Positions 33,853 to 42,771 of a stretch of 47,141 nucleotides of DNA are shown here, in pieces. The stretch is from Thermoleophilia bacterium (GTDB lineage Bacteria > Actinomycetota > Thermoleophilia > Gaiellales > SKUG01), in NCBI GenBank assembly GCA_025964555.1, contig JAOPYQ010000012.1, positions 1-47,141 on the forward strand, written 5' to 3'. Position 1 is the stretch's first letter. Every line of letters begins with the position of its first letter. Both the position numbers and the translations under genes were made by a program. The notes beneath the pieces were generated by a model. That model did not search any database. It had not been told where the DNA came from and worked only from the letters and a program-made list of their open reading frames with translations.

Positions 33853-34317
33853 TCACGGCTCGCGCGAACAGACACGCTCTCCGGCGACCCCGAGGACCAC
33901 GCCGAACAGCGCATGGCGCCACGTCGCCTGCCCGAGCTGGCGCACACCGAATGCCGGCGCGAGTTCGTCGCGCGCCGGGTGAAAGCTGTCGACGATCGCG
34001 GCCAACGGGTATAGCCCGACGTTTTCGACCTGCGCCATGACCTGTGCGGACACCATGGGCGAGACCGACGGCGTGCGGCGCAGCACTTCGGAGTAGGCGA
34101 GGCCGAACGCTGCACCATTGACGACGTGCGCCGCGAGCCCCACCGTGCGCCACCGGTCGGTATTCACGAGCTTGCCGAGCAGCTCGACGTCGTCGTAGCC
34201 GGACCTGAACACGCGCTTGTCGAGCGGCTGCTGCGCCGCCCAGATCGCTGCGCCGATCCCGCCGGCAGCGGCAAGGAGGAGTCGTCGACGAAGTGGCATG
34301 GCGCGGCGCGGATTCAT
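33853..34317 (-). CDS. Hypothetical membrane-associated protein
   Basis: 154 residues. A basic N-terminus and hydrophobic stretch (MPLRRRLLLAAAGGIGAAIWAAQQP) is followed by several weakly hydrophobic helices (WRTVGLAAHVVNGAAFGLAYSEVL, NVGLYPLAAIVDSFHPARDEL, RHALFGVVLGVAGERV), suggesting two to four membrane segments. The His/Asp pair in DSFHPARDE is notable. A second Met six codons in (MPLRRR) is an equally good start. It is divergent from the MFS gene. Function not recognised. Confidence 0.6.
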   Translation of the reverse strand: MNPRRAMPLRRRLLLAAAGGIGAAIWAAQQPLDKRVFRSGYDDVELLGKLVNTDRWRTVGLAAHVVNGAAFGLAYSEVLRRTPSVSPMVSAQVMAQVENVGLYPLAAIVDSFHPARDELAPAFGVRQLGQATWRHALFGVVLGVAGERVCSREP

Positions 34318-34463
34318 GCAGCCTCCCTACCCGAACCTGACGACCTGCCATCCGGAGGTGGACGGCGCCCGACGGGTCTGCCATGCTGCGCCGCGATCAA
34401 CGAAGCGGAGTGATCGCTCCGCTTCTCGGACAGACCGCGCACCCGGCGCTCCAGGAGACATTC

Positions 34464-36056
34464 GTGACCAGCACCACCCAAGGCCATGCCAACGTCATCG
34501 TCGACGATCCCGGGCATGCCCCGAGCCCCTGGTGGGCGCTCGTCGTCGTCTGCTTCGCGCAGTTCATGGTCGTCCTCGACGCCACGATCACCAACGTCGC
34601 GCTCCCGACGATCCAGACGGACCTGAAGATCAGCGTCAGCGACCTGCAGTGGGTCGTCAACAGCTACACGCTCGCCTTCGGTGGCCTGCTGCTGCTCGGC
34701 GGTCGCATGTCCGACCTGCTCGGTCGTCGCCGCATCTTCGTGCTCGGCACGCTCCTGTTCGCGGTCGCGTCCCTCGCCAACGGATTCGCGTGGAGCCCCG
34801 AGTCGCTCATCATCTTCCGCGGCATCCAGGGCATCGGCGCCGCACTCATCTCACCTGCTGCGCTCAGCGTCATCATGACGTCGTTCGCCGAGGGCGAGGA
34901 GCGAACCAAGGCGCTCGGCGTGTGGAGCGCGATCGCAGCTGGCGGCGCCGCCGTCGGCCTGCTGCTCGGCGGCATCATCACCGAGACCATCGACTGGCCG
35001 TGGATCTTCTACATCAACGTCCCGATCGGCATCGCCGTGATCTTCGCGGCGTTCCGCTGGGTCCCCGAGTCGCACGCCGATCTCGGACACCGCCGCTTCG
35101 ACTTCGGCGGCGCGCTCAGCGTCACTGCCGGCCTCATGCTGCTCGTGTACACGATCGTCGGCACGCTCAGCTACGGATTCTGGGACGACGCGTCGATCAA
35201 CGTCCTCGGCTTCCTGCCGGGCGACGCGGAGCTGTCGATGTGGCGCACCCCGACGCTGTTCGCGGCATCCGTCGCGCTGCTCGTCGCGTTCGTGCTCATC
35301 GAGGCGCGCCACAAGGCGCCCCTCGTCCGGCTCGGCCTGCTCAAGGTCCGTTCGCTCGCCGTCGCCAACCTGGCGATGCTGTCAGTCGCCGCCGGCATGT
35401 TCGCGTTCTTCTACTTCGCGACGCTCTACATCCAGCAGGTCCTCGGATTCCAGCCGATCAAGGCAGGCGCCGCGTTCCTGCCGTTCGCGTTCGGCATCGG
35501 CATCGGAGCCGGCACCGCACAGGTCGCGATCAAGAAGCTCGGCGTGCGACTGACCGGAGCGATCGGCCTGCTCGTCGCCGCCAGCGGCCTGGTGCTCATG
35601 GGCGCGACCCTCGATGTCGACGGCACCTACTGGTGGCTGTTCGGCGGCATGATCCTCATGTCCGTCGGCCTCGGCTGGACCTTCGTCCCGTTCACGCTCA
35701 TCGCCACCACCAACGTCTCCGACGACGAGGCCGGTCTCGCATCGGGCGTGTTCAACACGAGCCAGCAGATCGGCGGCGCCATCGGCCTCGCGATCCTCTC
35801 GACCGTCGCCAACAACGCCACCAAGGGCAACATCGAGGACCTCGGCCGCGCGCCGGAGGGCCTCGACATCTACACCGCAGCTGCCAAGCACGTCGACGCC
35901 GGCAAGGACTTCCTCGTCGCCGCGGTCGACGGCTACCAGACTGCGATGTACGCCGGCGGCGGGCTGCTGCTCGTCGGCTTCGTCCTGCACGTGCTCTTCA
36001 TTCGCAAGCAGGACGTCGCCAGCATCGACGTGACCGCACCGATGACGCCGCACTGA
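34464..36056 (+). CDS. MFS drug:H+ antiporter, DHA2 (EmrB/QacA) family
   Basis: 530 residues with about 14 membrane helices. Family signatures: FMVVLDATITNVALPTIQTDL in helix 1 (motif D1), LLLLGGRMSDLLGRRRIFVLGTLLF (motif A) and GIGAALISPAALSVI (motif C region). Exports hydrophobic drugs or dyes using the proton gradient. I chose the GTG preceded by AGGAG (CCAGGAGACATTCGTG); the frame runs longer upstream. The stop overlaps the ATG of a TetR-family regulator (TGATG), which is probably its own controller. Confidence 0.9.
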   Translation: MTSTTQGHANVIVDDPGHAPSPWWALVVVCFAQFMVVLDATITNVALPTIQTDLKISVSDLQWVVNSYTLAFGGLLLLGGRMSDLLGRRRIFVLGTLLFAVASLANGFAWSPESLIIFRGIQGIGAALISPAALSVIMTSFAEGEERTKALGVWSAIAAGGAAVGLLLGGIITETIDWPWIFYINVPIGIAVIFAAFRWVPESHADLGHRRFDFGGALSVTAGLMLLVYTIVGTLSYGFWDDASINVLGFLPGDAELSMWRTPTLFAASVALLVAFVLIEARHKAPLVRLGLLKVRSLAVANLAMLSVAAGMFAFFYFATLYIQQVLGFQPIKAGAAFLPFAFGIGIGAGTAQVAIKKLGVRLTGAIGLLVAASGLVLMGATLDVDGTYWWLFGGMILMSVGLGWTFVPFTLIATTNVSDDEAGLASGVFNTSQQIGGAIGLAILSTVANNATKGNIEDLGRAPEGLDIYTAAAKHVDAGKDFLVAAVDGYQTAMYAGGGLLLVGFVLHVLFIRKQDVASIDVTAPMTPH

Positions 36057-36652
36057 TGGTCGCGGCGGTCATCGTGCCCGTCCTGCGTGCGGATGCTGCG
36101 CGCAATCGAGCCCGCGTGCTCGAGGCCGCCGTGCGCCTGCTCGGCGAGCGCGGGCTCGAGGTCACGATGCAGGAGATCGCCGACGCCGCGGGTGTCGGTG
36201 TCGGCACGGTGTTCCGGCGCTTCGCGACGAAGGACGACCTCGTGTCAGCCGTCGTCGAGGATCGCGTGCACGAGATGCTCGACCTCGCGCGCGAGGCACT
36301 CGACTGTTCGGACGCGTCGCCCTTCGATGCGTTCGCCTCGTGCTTCGTCGCGATCACCGAGCTGCACGTTCGACACCGCGGCGTCATGGAGGCGCTTGCC
36401 GGCACCGACTACTGCGTGCCGGTGTCGGATGCCGCGCGCGGCGAGCTGCGCACCTGTGTGGGGGCGCTCATCGAGCGGGCGATCGACGATGGTGCGATGC
36501 GTCGCGACGTGCGCGTCGACGACATCCCGTCACTCGTGTGCGCGATCAGCCGCCTCGGCGGGTCGAGCGGCGATGCGCGCATCGAGGGGTCCGACGACAC
36601 GTGGCGGCGCGCCTGCACGATCTTCCTCGACGGGCTTCGCGTTCGAGCGTGA
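36056..36652 (+). CDS. TetR-family regulator, probably of the upstream exporter
   Basis: 198 residues. The N-terminal HTH is complete: RVLEAAVRLLGERGLEVTMQEIADAAGVGVGTVFRRFATKDDLVSAVV (about 20-68). The C-terminal ligand domain is helical and resembles the AcrR-like SbtR group. Its ATG shares bases with the exporter stop, so the pair is co-translated. A TetR gene downstream in the same operon typically gives feedback control of the pump. Confidence 0.88.
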   Translation: MVAAVIVPVLRADAARNRARVLEAAVRLLGERGLEVTMQEIADAAGVGVGTVFRRFATKDDLVSAVVEDRVHEMLDLAREALDCSDASPFDAFASCFVAITELHVRHRGVMEALAGTDYCVPVSDAARGELRTCVGALIERAIDDGAMRRDVRVDDIPSLVCAISRLGGSSGDARIEGSDDTWRRACTIFLDGLRVRA

Positions 36653-36661
36653 GCCTGCGGA

Positions 36662-37489
36662 TCAGGCCTTCGAGGACGCGGCCATCGCACCGAGTGCGGT
36701 ACGAGCCAGGCGCGTGGAGGTCGTGAGCGGCGCCAGCTTCGCACCGAGCGCACCGAGACGATTGACGGTGCCCGGCATCACGACCGCCTGGTTCTTGCGC
36801 AGCCCGCGCCACGCCATGCGCGCGACCTTGTCAGCCGGCTGGCTGGAGAGCTTCACGCGCAGCGACGCCTCGAGCTCGGCATGCACGCCGGCGTTCGCGC
36901 CGAACTCGGTCGGAACCGGTCCGGGGCACAGCGCGGTGACGTGCACTCCCTCGGCCTTGAGCTCGTCGCGCAGCGCGAGCGAGAAGTAGAGCGCGAACGC
37001 CTTGGAGGCGTGGTAGACCGCCATGCCCGGGCCGGGCTGGAACGCGGCAGTTGACGCTACGGTCAGCACGCCGCCGCGCGCCTCGCGCACGCGATCGAGC
37101 AGGCGATGCGACAGCTCCACGACGGCGCGGCAATTGAGGTCGACCATGCGCGTCGCGCGGTCGAGATCCTGCTCGCCGAACGGTCCCCAGCCGCCGAATC
37201 CGGCGTTGTTGATCAGCGCCGCGACCGGCATGCCGAGCTTGTCGACCTCCGTCACGACCGCATCGATGCCGGCCGAGGTCGACAGGTCCGCGCTCACCAC
37301 GTGGGCTGCCGGGCTGCCGGCGTCGATCGCCGCGTCGGCCGCGATCTCCAGTGCCTCGCGGCCACGCGCGACGAGCAGGACCGGATGACCGTCGCGAGCC
37401 GCGCACAGCGCCAGCTCGAGGCCGATGCCGCTCGAGGCTCCGGTGACGATGACGAGGGAATCGGACGACGCAGGCGTGGAAGAAGTCAT
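36662..37489 (-). CDS. Short-chain dehydrogenase/reductase
   Basis: 275 residues. TGASSGIG (16-23) binds NADP(H). NNAG (94-97), the Ser146/Tyr159/Lys163 triad (STAAFQPGPGMAVYHASKAF) and the PGPVPTEF segment place it among classical SDRs of the DltE/YqjQ-like type acting on lipidic or unknown carbonyls. The start MTSSTPASSD is the Met nearest the Rossmann fold. It is convergent with the TetR gene and divergent from the peroxiredoxin gene, with about 50 bases between starts. Confidence 0.88.
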   Translation of the reverse strand: MTSSTPASSDSLVIVTGASSGIGLELALCAARDGHPVLLVARGREALEIAADAAIDAGSPAAHVVSADLSTSAGIDAVVTEVDKLGMPVAALINNAGFGGWGPFGEQDLDRATRMVDLNCRAVVELSHRLLDRVREARGGVLTVASTAAFQPGPGMAVYHASKAFALYFSLALRDELKAEGVHVTALCPGPVPTEFGANAGVHAELEASLRVKLSSQPADKVARMAWRGLRKNQAVVMPGTVNRLGALGAKLAPLTTSTRLARTALGAMAASSKA

Positions 37490-37541
37490 GCGCACATATT
37501 GACTGCTTTTCGGAGCGCATGCTGCGGGGTACGTCACCGAC

Positions 37542-38156
37542 ATGGAATCCCATGCGACAACCAGGCCCTCGGTGCTCCGCGTCGGCGACGAGCTGCCCCG
37601 CCTCGACCTGCTGGATGAGCAGGGACAGATCGTCGACCTGCGCGCGGTGTCACGCGACAGCACCGTCATCCTGTTCTTCTATCCGCGCGACAACGGGATT
37701 CGGTGTCGCACCCAGGCGTGCGGCATTCGCGATTCCTGGCCGCTGCTGCGCAGCGAGGGCATCGAGGTGTTCGGCGTCAACCATGGCAGCGCGGAATCGC
37801 ACCTCAGGTTCAAGGATCGCTACGGGCTGCCGTTCCCGCTGCTCGTCGACCGCGACCTGCACCTCGCGCGTGCATTCGGGTTCGTGAACTCGTGGATGCC
37901 GCCGGGCGTCAGTCCGCTCACGCGCAGCACGGTCATCATCGACCCGGGCGGCACGATCCGCGTGATCATTCCCAAGGTGAAGCCGGCCTCGCACTTCGAC
38001 ATCCTGCGCGCAAACCTCGGCCTGCGCGAGCGCGTCGATGCGCCACCCGCATCAGCCGAGCCGGTCGAGGCGCCCGTCGAGGTGCCGGTCGAGGCGCCGG
38101 TCGAGGCGCCGGTCGCGAACGCGCCCAGCGACGAGCCGACCGACCGCACGGTCTGA
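37542..38156 (+). CDS. Bcp/AhpC-like peroxiredoxin with altered active site
   Basis: 204 residues with a thioredoxin-fold peroxiredoxin domain (VGDELPRLDLLDEQG, VILFFYPRDNG, FGVNHGSAESHLRFKDRYGLPFPLLVD, RSTVIIDPGG). Cys55 is in the peroxidatic position and Cys60 is where Bcp proteins have the resolving Cys. The usual P-x3-T/S-x2-C reads P48-RDN-G52-IR-C55, so the conserved Thr/Ser is Gly. The last 40 residues are a low-complexity Val/Glu/Ala/Pro tail (VEAPVEVPVEAPVEAPV). Peroxide reduction is expected from the family, but the substitution may weaken it. Confidence 0.8.
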   Translation: MESHATTRPSVLRVGDELPRLDLLDEQGQIVDLRAVSRDSTVILFFYPRDNGIRCRTQACGIRDSWPLLRSEGIEVFGVNHGSAESHLRFKDRYGLPFPLLVDRDLHLARAFGFVNSWMPPGVSPLTRSTVIIDPGGTIRVIIPKVKPASHFDILRANLGLRERVDAPPASAEPVEAPVEVPVEAPVEAPVANAPSDEPTDRTV

Positions 38157-38190
38157 GGCCGCCCGTGAGCGTGCTCACCGTTGCATCCGC

Positions 38191-38274
38191 GCAACGCTCT
38201 GCACGCTCGGTGCGTGCCCGGTGATCGAGCGTGCACAGCGTCCCGGGTACGCGACGCTCTGCACGCTCGCTGCG
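38191..38274. repeat. Three-copy repeat forming two alternative hairpins
   Basis: ACGCTCTGCACGCTCG occurs at 38194-38209 and 38254-38269. An inverted near-copy (CGAGCGTGCACAGCGTC) lies between, at 38226-38242. The middle copy can pair with the left copy (16-base loop) or the right copy (10-base loop) but not both. It lies between the peroxiredoxin and the MQLTPL protein, so it may act as a terminator or attenuator-like switch. Confidence 0.6.
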
Positions 38275-38435
38275 CCGACCCCGACCGTCATGCCGTTCGC
38301 GGCGGCACATCTGCTCCGCGAGCACATGCGGCCAAGCCGGTGGCACGCGGCGACCTGATCGGCAATATCACCGTCACGATCCGCCGGCGGCGGGGGAGAT
38401 CAAGGTGCGATTCCGTCCCCAGCCCGAGGTCGCCC

Positions 38436-38831
38436 ATGCAGCTCACCCCGCTCCTTGCCCAGCCACCCGCCTCAGCTCAGGCAGGCCTGCCGCAGTTCCT
38501 GTCGATCCTGACCACCCTGCGCGGCCCACGACCGCCAGCGAGCGCTGCCGCCCCGGCCGCGGCGCCTCCCGCCGCAGCACCCGTCGCCGTGTCACCCGCA
38601 TCCGCTGCCGTGGAAGCCTCCCAGCCGAGCATCGGCCAGAAGTTGCTCGGCGGCGTCGCCGAGAACCAGAACAAGTACCTCGCCAACCAGCAGGCACTTG
38701 CGGTCATCAGCGCGGGGATCGGTGCGCGCTTCTCGTTGATCGCCCAGCACGTGTGGTCGCAGCTCAGGGGTACCGAGCCGCAGGCGGCGCCTGAGCAGTC
38801 GCCTCCTGCGGAAGCCCCACCGGCCGGCTGA
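38436..38831 (+). CDS. Hypothetical protein with MQLTPL N-terminus
   Basis: 131 residues. MQLTPLLAQPPAS resembles the N-termini of the proteins at 7579 and 42772. An Ala/Pro-rich linker (about 30-65) leads to a short helical segment (QPSIGQKLLGGVAENQNKYLANQQALAVISAGIGARFSLIAQHVWSQLRG) and a Pro/Ala/Glu end. No signal peptide, and no clear membrane helix although the helix is amphipathic. Its last 68 bases overlap the 3' end of the histidine kinase gene on the other strand. Function unknown. Confidence 0.6.
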   Translation: MQLTPLLAQPPASAQAGLPQFLSILTTLRGPRPPASAAAPAAAPPAAAPVAVSPASAAVEASQPSIGQKLLGGVAENQNKYLANQQALAVISAGIGARFSLIAQHVWSQLRGTEPQAAPEQSPPAEAPPAG

Positions 38832-41001
38832 CCCGATCGCTCGGAATCGCCGCGGCGATCACCGGCAGCAACACCCGGAACGTGGTGCCCTCGCCGACCG
38901 CGCTGTCGACCTTGATGTCGCCGTCCATCGCCGAGATGAGGCGGCTGCAGATGTAGAGGCCGAGGCCCGCGCCACCGCCCGTGCGCGTCACGGAATCCGA
39001 CGTCACGAAGAACCGCTCGAAGATGCGTCGCTGGTCGACGGCCGAGATCCCCGGACCGTGATCCGCGACGGCGATCGCGCACGAACCATCCTGGGCCTGC
39101 TCGATGCGAACGTCGATCGTGCCTTCGCGGCCGCCGTGCTTGAGCGCGTTGTCGAGCAGGTTGGTGACGACCTGCTCCAAGCGCTGCGTGTCGGCGTCGA
39201 CCACCAGGCCCATCGGCAGGTCCGCGAACGTCACGGTCGCATCGGGGCGCGCAGCCTCGAACGTCGTGATCGCACGCCGCACCGACGTGGAGACGTCCAC
39301 CGGAGTCAGGTCGACCTGGAGCGGACGCCCGGATTCGATCGCGCTCATGTCGAGCAGGTCGCCGATGAGCCGCTCGAGCCGATCCGCCTGCTCGCCCATG
39401 ATCTGCAGGAACATCCGGACCTGGCCCGCGCCGAGTTCGATGTCGTCGCGGCGCATCGTCTCGAGGAAGCCCTTGATCGCCGTGAGGGGCGTGCGCAGCT
39501 CGTGGCTGACCGTCGCGACGAAGTCGTCCTTGAGACGCTCGGTCTCCTGCTCGAGCGTCACGTCGCGCAGCACGACGACCCAGCTGTGCTCCGTATCCGA
39601 GGAGTCGCTCGTCTCGGAGGAGCGCTCGATGATCGGCGCGAAGCTCGCGCGCACGTGACGATGATCGCCATCGGCGGTGGACACCACCGCGTCGATGGTG
39701 CCCGGCGAGTTCGTGCCTACGATCGCGGCGAGCTGCGGTGAGATGAGCGAGATCGGCGATGCGTCGATCGTGCCTTGCGAGAACCCGGACAGCGCCTGCA
39801 TGGCCGGGTTCCATCCGCGCACCCGGCCACGTCGATCGAGCACGAGCATGCCTTCGCTCGAGTGGTCGAACACCTGGGTGATCGTGCGCTGCTGCAGCTC
39901 CGTGCGCGCCGCCAGCAGGGAGTTGTCGAGCGCGTTGGCGGCCTGGTGGCCGAGCATCTCGAGCAGCGTGCGGTCGCGGCGGCCGAATCCGCGCGGCGCG
40001 ACGCCGTCGGCATCACGGTCCTGCCACACGCACAGCTCCCCGAGCACGCCCTGCGTGCCGGTCAGTGCGACGGTGAACGCGACGCGGCTCGCATCGCCGC
40101 GGTCGTTGGCGCCGCGCGCATGCTCGCCGCACTCGACACCCGTGCGGGTGCGACGCGCCCAGTAGGTGTGCCCGTGCTCGTAGAGGCGAACTTCCGCGCC
40201 GGACGCATCGACCACGTCGCGGGCGCTCTCGGCGAGCGCCTTCGCAACGTGCTCGAGCGGCACCTCTCCGGACATGCCCCCGACCGCGTTGCCGAGGTCG
40301 CGCAGCCGCAGCTCGTCTCGCGCATGGTCTGCATGCACGCGCCACGCGCCGTGCAGCATCGTGAGCGGTACGAGCGCCACGAGCAGCAGTGCCGGCTCCT
40401 GCACCGCCGGGAGCACGAGCAGGGTGCCGAGCGCCGCGTTGGCGACCCACATCCCGACCTTGAGGCCGATGTCCTCGCGCAGCACGCTGCGCATCCGAGT
40501 ACCGGCTGCCACGCGCAGCACGCCCGCGACGAGCAGCTGGTTGGCGACGAACATCGCGACCAGACCGGCGCCTGCAGCGCCGAGCTCGAGCGGTCCATAT
40601 CCCGGTGAGGTCGAACCCGCAACCGCCCGGGTCACGAGCAGCGCGGCGCTGACTGACACCACGAGCTGTGCGGTGTTGAATGCCACCTTGATGGTGTCGA
40701 TGCGCGGCCCGAACAGCTGGCCGGCGAACAACCCGAGCGCCACTGCAATGAGCGCCTGTGCCGGGTCGAGCAGCAGCACGAGGGGGATGACGACGGCTTC
40801 CTCGACGCGCACGAGCTCGAGTTGCGAGCCGCGCGGGAACGGGACCGGCAGCAGCTGAACAAGCAGGAACGCGAGCGCGAACCCGGCCATGCGCGGCAGG
40901 TCGGTCGTCGTTGGCGCGCCCGCGAGATACGCGGACGCCCCGATCGCCGCGGCTGCTGCCGTGACGACCAGTGCGACATAGGTGCGAATGCCACCGATCA
41001 A
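38764..41001 (-). CDS. Membrane sensor histidine kinase (7TM-GAF-PAS-HisKA-HATPase)
   Basis: 745 residues with a TTG start supported by GGAGGGG 7 bases upstream. About seven membrane helices occupy 1-220, followed by a GAF-like domain (about 245-375), a PAS domain (about 380-490, ITQVFDHSSEGMLVLDRRGRVRGWNPAMQALSGFS), HisKA with phospho-acceptor His500 (VSHELRTPLTAIKGF), and HATPase with NLLDNALKHG, DHGPGI and GGGAGLGLYI. No response regulator is adjacent. It begins 22 bases after the secreted subtilase gene on the same strand, so the kinase may be expressed with the protease. Its 3' end overlaps the convergent small gene. Confidence 0.88.
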   Translation of the reverse strand: MIGGIRTYVALVVTAAAAAIGASAYLAGAPTTTDLPRMAGFALAFLLVQLLPVPFPRGSQLELVRVEEAVVIPLVLLLDPAQALIAVALGLFAGQLFGPRIDTIKVAFNTAQLVVSVSAALLVTRAVAGSTSPGYGPLELGAAGAGLVAMFVANQLLVAGVLRVAAGTRMRSVLREDIGLKVGMWVANAALGTLLVLPAVQEPALLLVALVPLTMLHGAWRVHADHARDELRLRDLGNAVGGMSGEVPLEHVAKALAESARDVVDASGAEVRLYEHGHTYWARRTRTGVECGEHARGANDRGDASRVAFTVALTGTQGVLGELCVWQDRDADGVAPRGFGRRDRTLLEMLGHQAANALDNSLLAARTELQQRTITQVFDHSSEGMLVLDRRGRVRGWNPAMQALSGFSQGTIDASPISLISPQLAAIVGTNSPGTIDAVVSTADGDHRHVRASFAPIIERSSETSDSSDTEHSWVVVLRDVTLEQETERLKDDFVATVSHELRTPLTAIKGFLETMRRDDIELGAGQVRMFLQIMGEQADRLERLIGDLLDMSAIESGRPLQVDLTPVDVSTSVRRAITTFEAARPDATVTFADLPMGLVVDADTQRLEQVVTNLLDNALKHGGREGTIDVRIEQAQDGSCAIAVADHGPGISAVDQRRIFERFFVTSDSVTRTGGGAGLGLYICSRLISAMDGDIKVDSAVGEGTTFRVLLPVIAAAIPSDRVSRPVGLPQEATAQAPPAARYP

Positions 41002-41023
41002 CGTCGTTCCCCTCCGTTACCTG

Positions 41024-41165
41024 TCAGCCCCACTGGCTGGCCCACCACTGGGACGAACCCCACTGGCTGGCGCCCCACTGGCTTGCGCCCCAGTGCGAGG
41101 CACCCCACTGCGATGCGCCCCACTGGCTGGCGCCCCATTGCGAGGCGTCCCAGCTCGACTCGTCG
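41024..41165 (-). repeat. 15-bp tandem repeats encoding the GASQW tail
   Basis: Nine near-identical 15-base units at the extreme 3' end of the protease gene, one ending His-Trp and one Ser-Ser-Gln-Trp. They run directly into the stop codon. Confidence 0.85.
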
Positions 41166-42421
41166 GTGAACTCGGTCGCGTCGAACTCGTCGATCGCGTC
41201 GAGGAGCACGTCACCCCCGCCGAGCAGTGGCGCGTCGACCGCCTCGTCGACCGCCTCGGCGGTGTGCTCGCCCACCACCGGCACCGCGACGGTGGCGATG
41301 CCGCTCAGCGGGCCGAGGTCGACCACTGCCTTGACGTCCACCACCGCCGAGCCGCGCGACGCGTGCAGCGAGCCGTGACCGTGGCTGCGGCCGACGCCCT
41401 GGTTGGCACGTCCGGAGCGGGCCGCGATGAGGGCGCGCATGCCGCGCACGGTGCCGGCGCCCATCGCCGTTGCGTCGCCGTCGATCTCCGTGGCTCCCTG
41501 CAGCAGGCCGTACTTGACCTGGTCGGGGGAGAGCGAGGGGTCCGCCTGCAGCAGCTGCGCGACGATGCCGGTCACGATCGGTGCTGCGAACGAGGTGCCG
41601 CTGCCGCGGAACTCGTCCGTCCCCACGCGCGCCTGGGGGTTCTGCATGTCGACCGTGCTGCCAGGTGCGCGCAGCGAGATCACCCGCGTGCCGGGGGCGA
41701 CGAGGTCCGGCTTCGCGAGGCCGTCCTGCGTCGGCCCACGCGACACGAAGGTCGGGATGGTGTCGTCGCCGCGCGACGAAGTGCCGTGCTCGTCGCTCGC
41801 GCCGACCGAGATGATCACTGGATCGTCACCGGGCTTGGTGACGGTGTTCGACCCGTTGCCGAGGTTGCCCGCGGAGGCGACCACCACGATGCCGGAGTCC
41901 CAGACCTTCTGGACGGCGTAGTTGAGCGGGCTCGCGTATGCCGACTGCTTGGAGTCGTTGCCGAACGAGAGGTTGACTGCGTCGATCGAGTAGCGGTCCT
42001 TGTTCGCGCGCACCCACTGGAGCGCCGCGAGCACCTGGGTCACGTCGACCGCGCCATTCGCGTCGGAGAGCTTGATCGAGATGATCTGGGCGCCGGGGGC
42101 GACGCGGTGCACGATGCCCGCCACGAACGTGCCGTGTCCGTACTGGTCACCACTCGCGGGCGCGGCGGAGATGTTCTGCTGGTGGATGAGCTTTCCGTCG
42201 AACCCGGGGACGTTCGCCACGCCTGAATCGATGACCGCGACCGTGACGCCCGAACCGTCCCAACCGTTCGATTCGAGGTTCGACGACCCGCTGGTGGAGC
42301 GATACACCTCCGGCGACGATGCCGGCAGCTCGTCTGCGGTCGCGACCGCGATCCCCGTGCTGGTCAGCACGATGGCGCAGGTCGTGAGCAGTCGGGCGGT
42401 TGTCGCTCGCACTGTCGCCAT
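41024..42421 (-). CDS. Secreted subtilisin-like (S8) protease with Trp-repeat tail
   Basis: 465 residues from MATVRATTARLL, a signal peptide cleaved near VATADE. The catalytic triad is Asp65 (VAVIDSGV), His96 (YGHGTFVAGI) and Ser277 (GSGTSFAAP), with oxyanion Asn186 (ASAGNLGNG). Only about 25 residues separate the leader from the catalytic domain, so the usual I9 propeptide is missing. After the protease (about 340) comes an acidic linker, then a tail of nine 5-residue units, mostly GASQW. Such W-repeat tails occur on other actinobacterial subtilases and may bind the envelope. The longer upstream start lacks a leader. Confidence 0.88.
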   Translation of the reverse strand: MATVRATTARLLTTCAIVLTSTGIAVATADELPASSPEVYRSTSGSSNLESNGWDGSGVTVAVIDSGVANVPGFDGKLIHQQNISAAPASGDQYGHGTFVAGIVHRVAPGAQIISIKLSDANGAVDVTQVLAALQWVRANKDRYSIDAVNLSFGNDSKQSAYASPLNYAVQKVWDSGIVVVASAGNLGNGSNTVTKPGDDPVIISVGASDEHGTSSRGDDTIPTFVSRGPTQDGLAKPDLVAPGTRVISLRAPGSTVDMQNPQARVGTDEFRGSGTSFAAPIVTGIVAQLLQADPSLSPDQVKYGLLQGATEIDGDATAMGAGTVRGMRALIAARSGRANQGVGRSHGHGSLHASRGSAVVDVKAVVDLGPLSGIATVAVPVVGEHTAEAVDEAVDAPLLGGGDVLLDAIDEFDATEFTDESSWDASQWGASQWGASQWGASHWGASQWGASQWGSSQWWASQWG

Positions 42422-42771
42422 CTCGAAGGTCCTCAGCGTTGGTCGGGCACGCCGGTCACCGTGGTACCTGTAGACGAGGGCACGGGACCGCACAGGTCAT
42501 CCATGCCACGCGACACCGCATCCGATCCGGAAATGGCGGTCTGATTCCTGCCAAATGCCGCGGATAGGAGCGAATCCTCCTGATGTGTACTGCGACCTTC
42601 GCAAAGCCGCTCGGACTGGGCGACACTGCGGACAAGGCGGATGTGTCCAGCGCATCGCGACGGCAGTCGGATGATTCGGCTCCGGCACTGTGCGGTCGTG
42701 CCCGTGGCCGTGCGCGGCCGCGGCGGGCGCGCGGCCCGTTGCGTGGCGCTCGAGGCCCCGACCTACGGGTG
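42422..42771. other. 350-base divergent region
   Basis: Carries the promoters of the protease and of the MQLSAI gene. A frame continuous with the right-hand gene is open from 42583, but its translation is Arg-rich and it has no ribosome site. A short GGAG/CTCC hairpin lies near 42565. No separate gene is seen. Confidence 0.4.

Noticed and set aside
41024-41165. Short regular tandem repeats, considered as CRISPR
   Set aside because: In frame and encoding GASQW units at the end of a protease; no spacers.
42583-42771. Earlier start for the MQLSAI protein
   Set aside because: The extra 63 residues are Arg-rich and low in structure, with no ribosome site. The MQL start matches two other proteins in the window.
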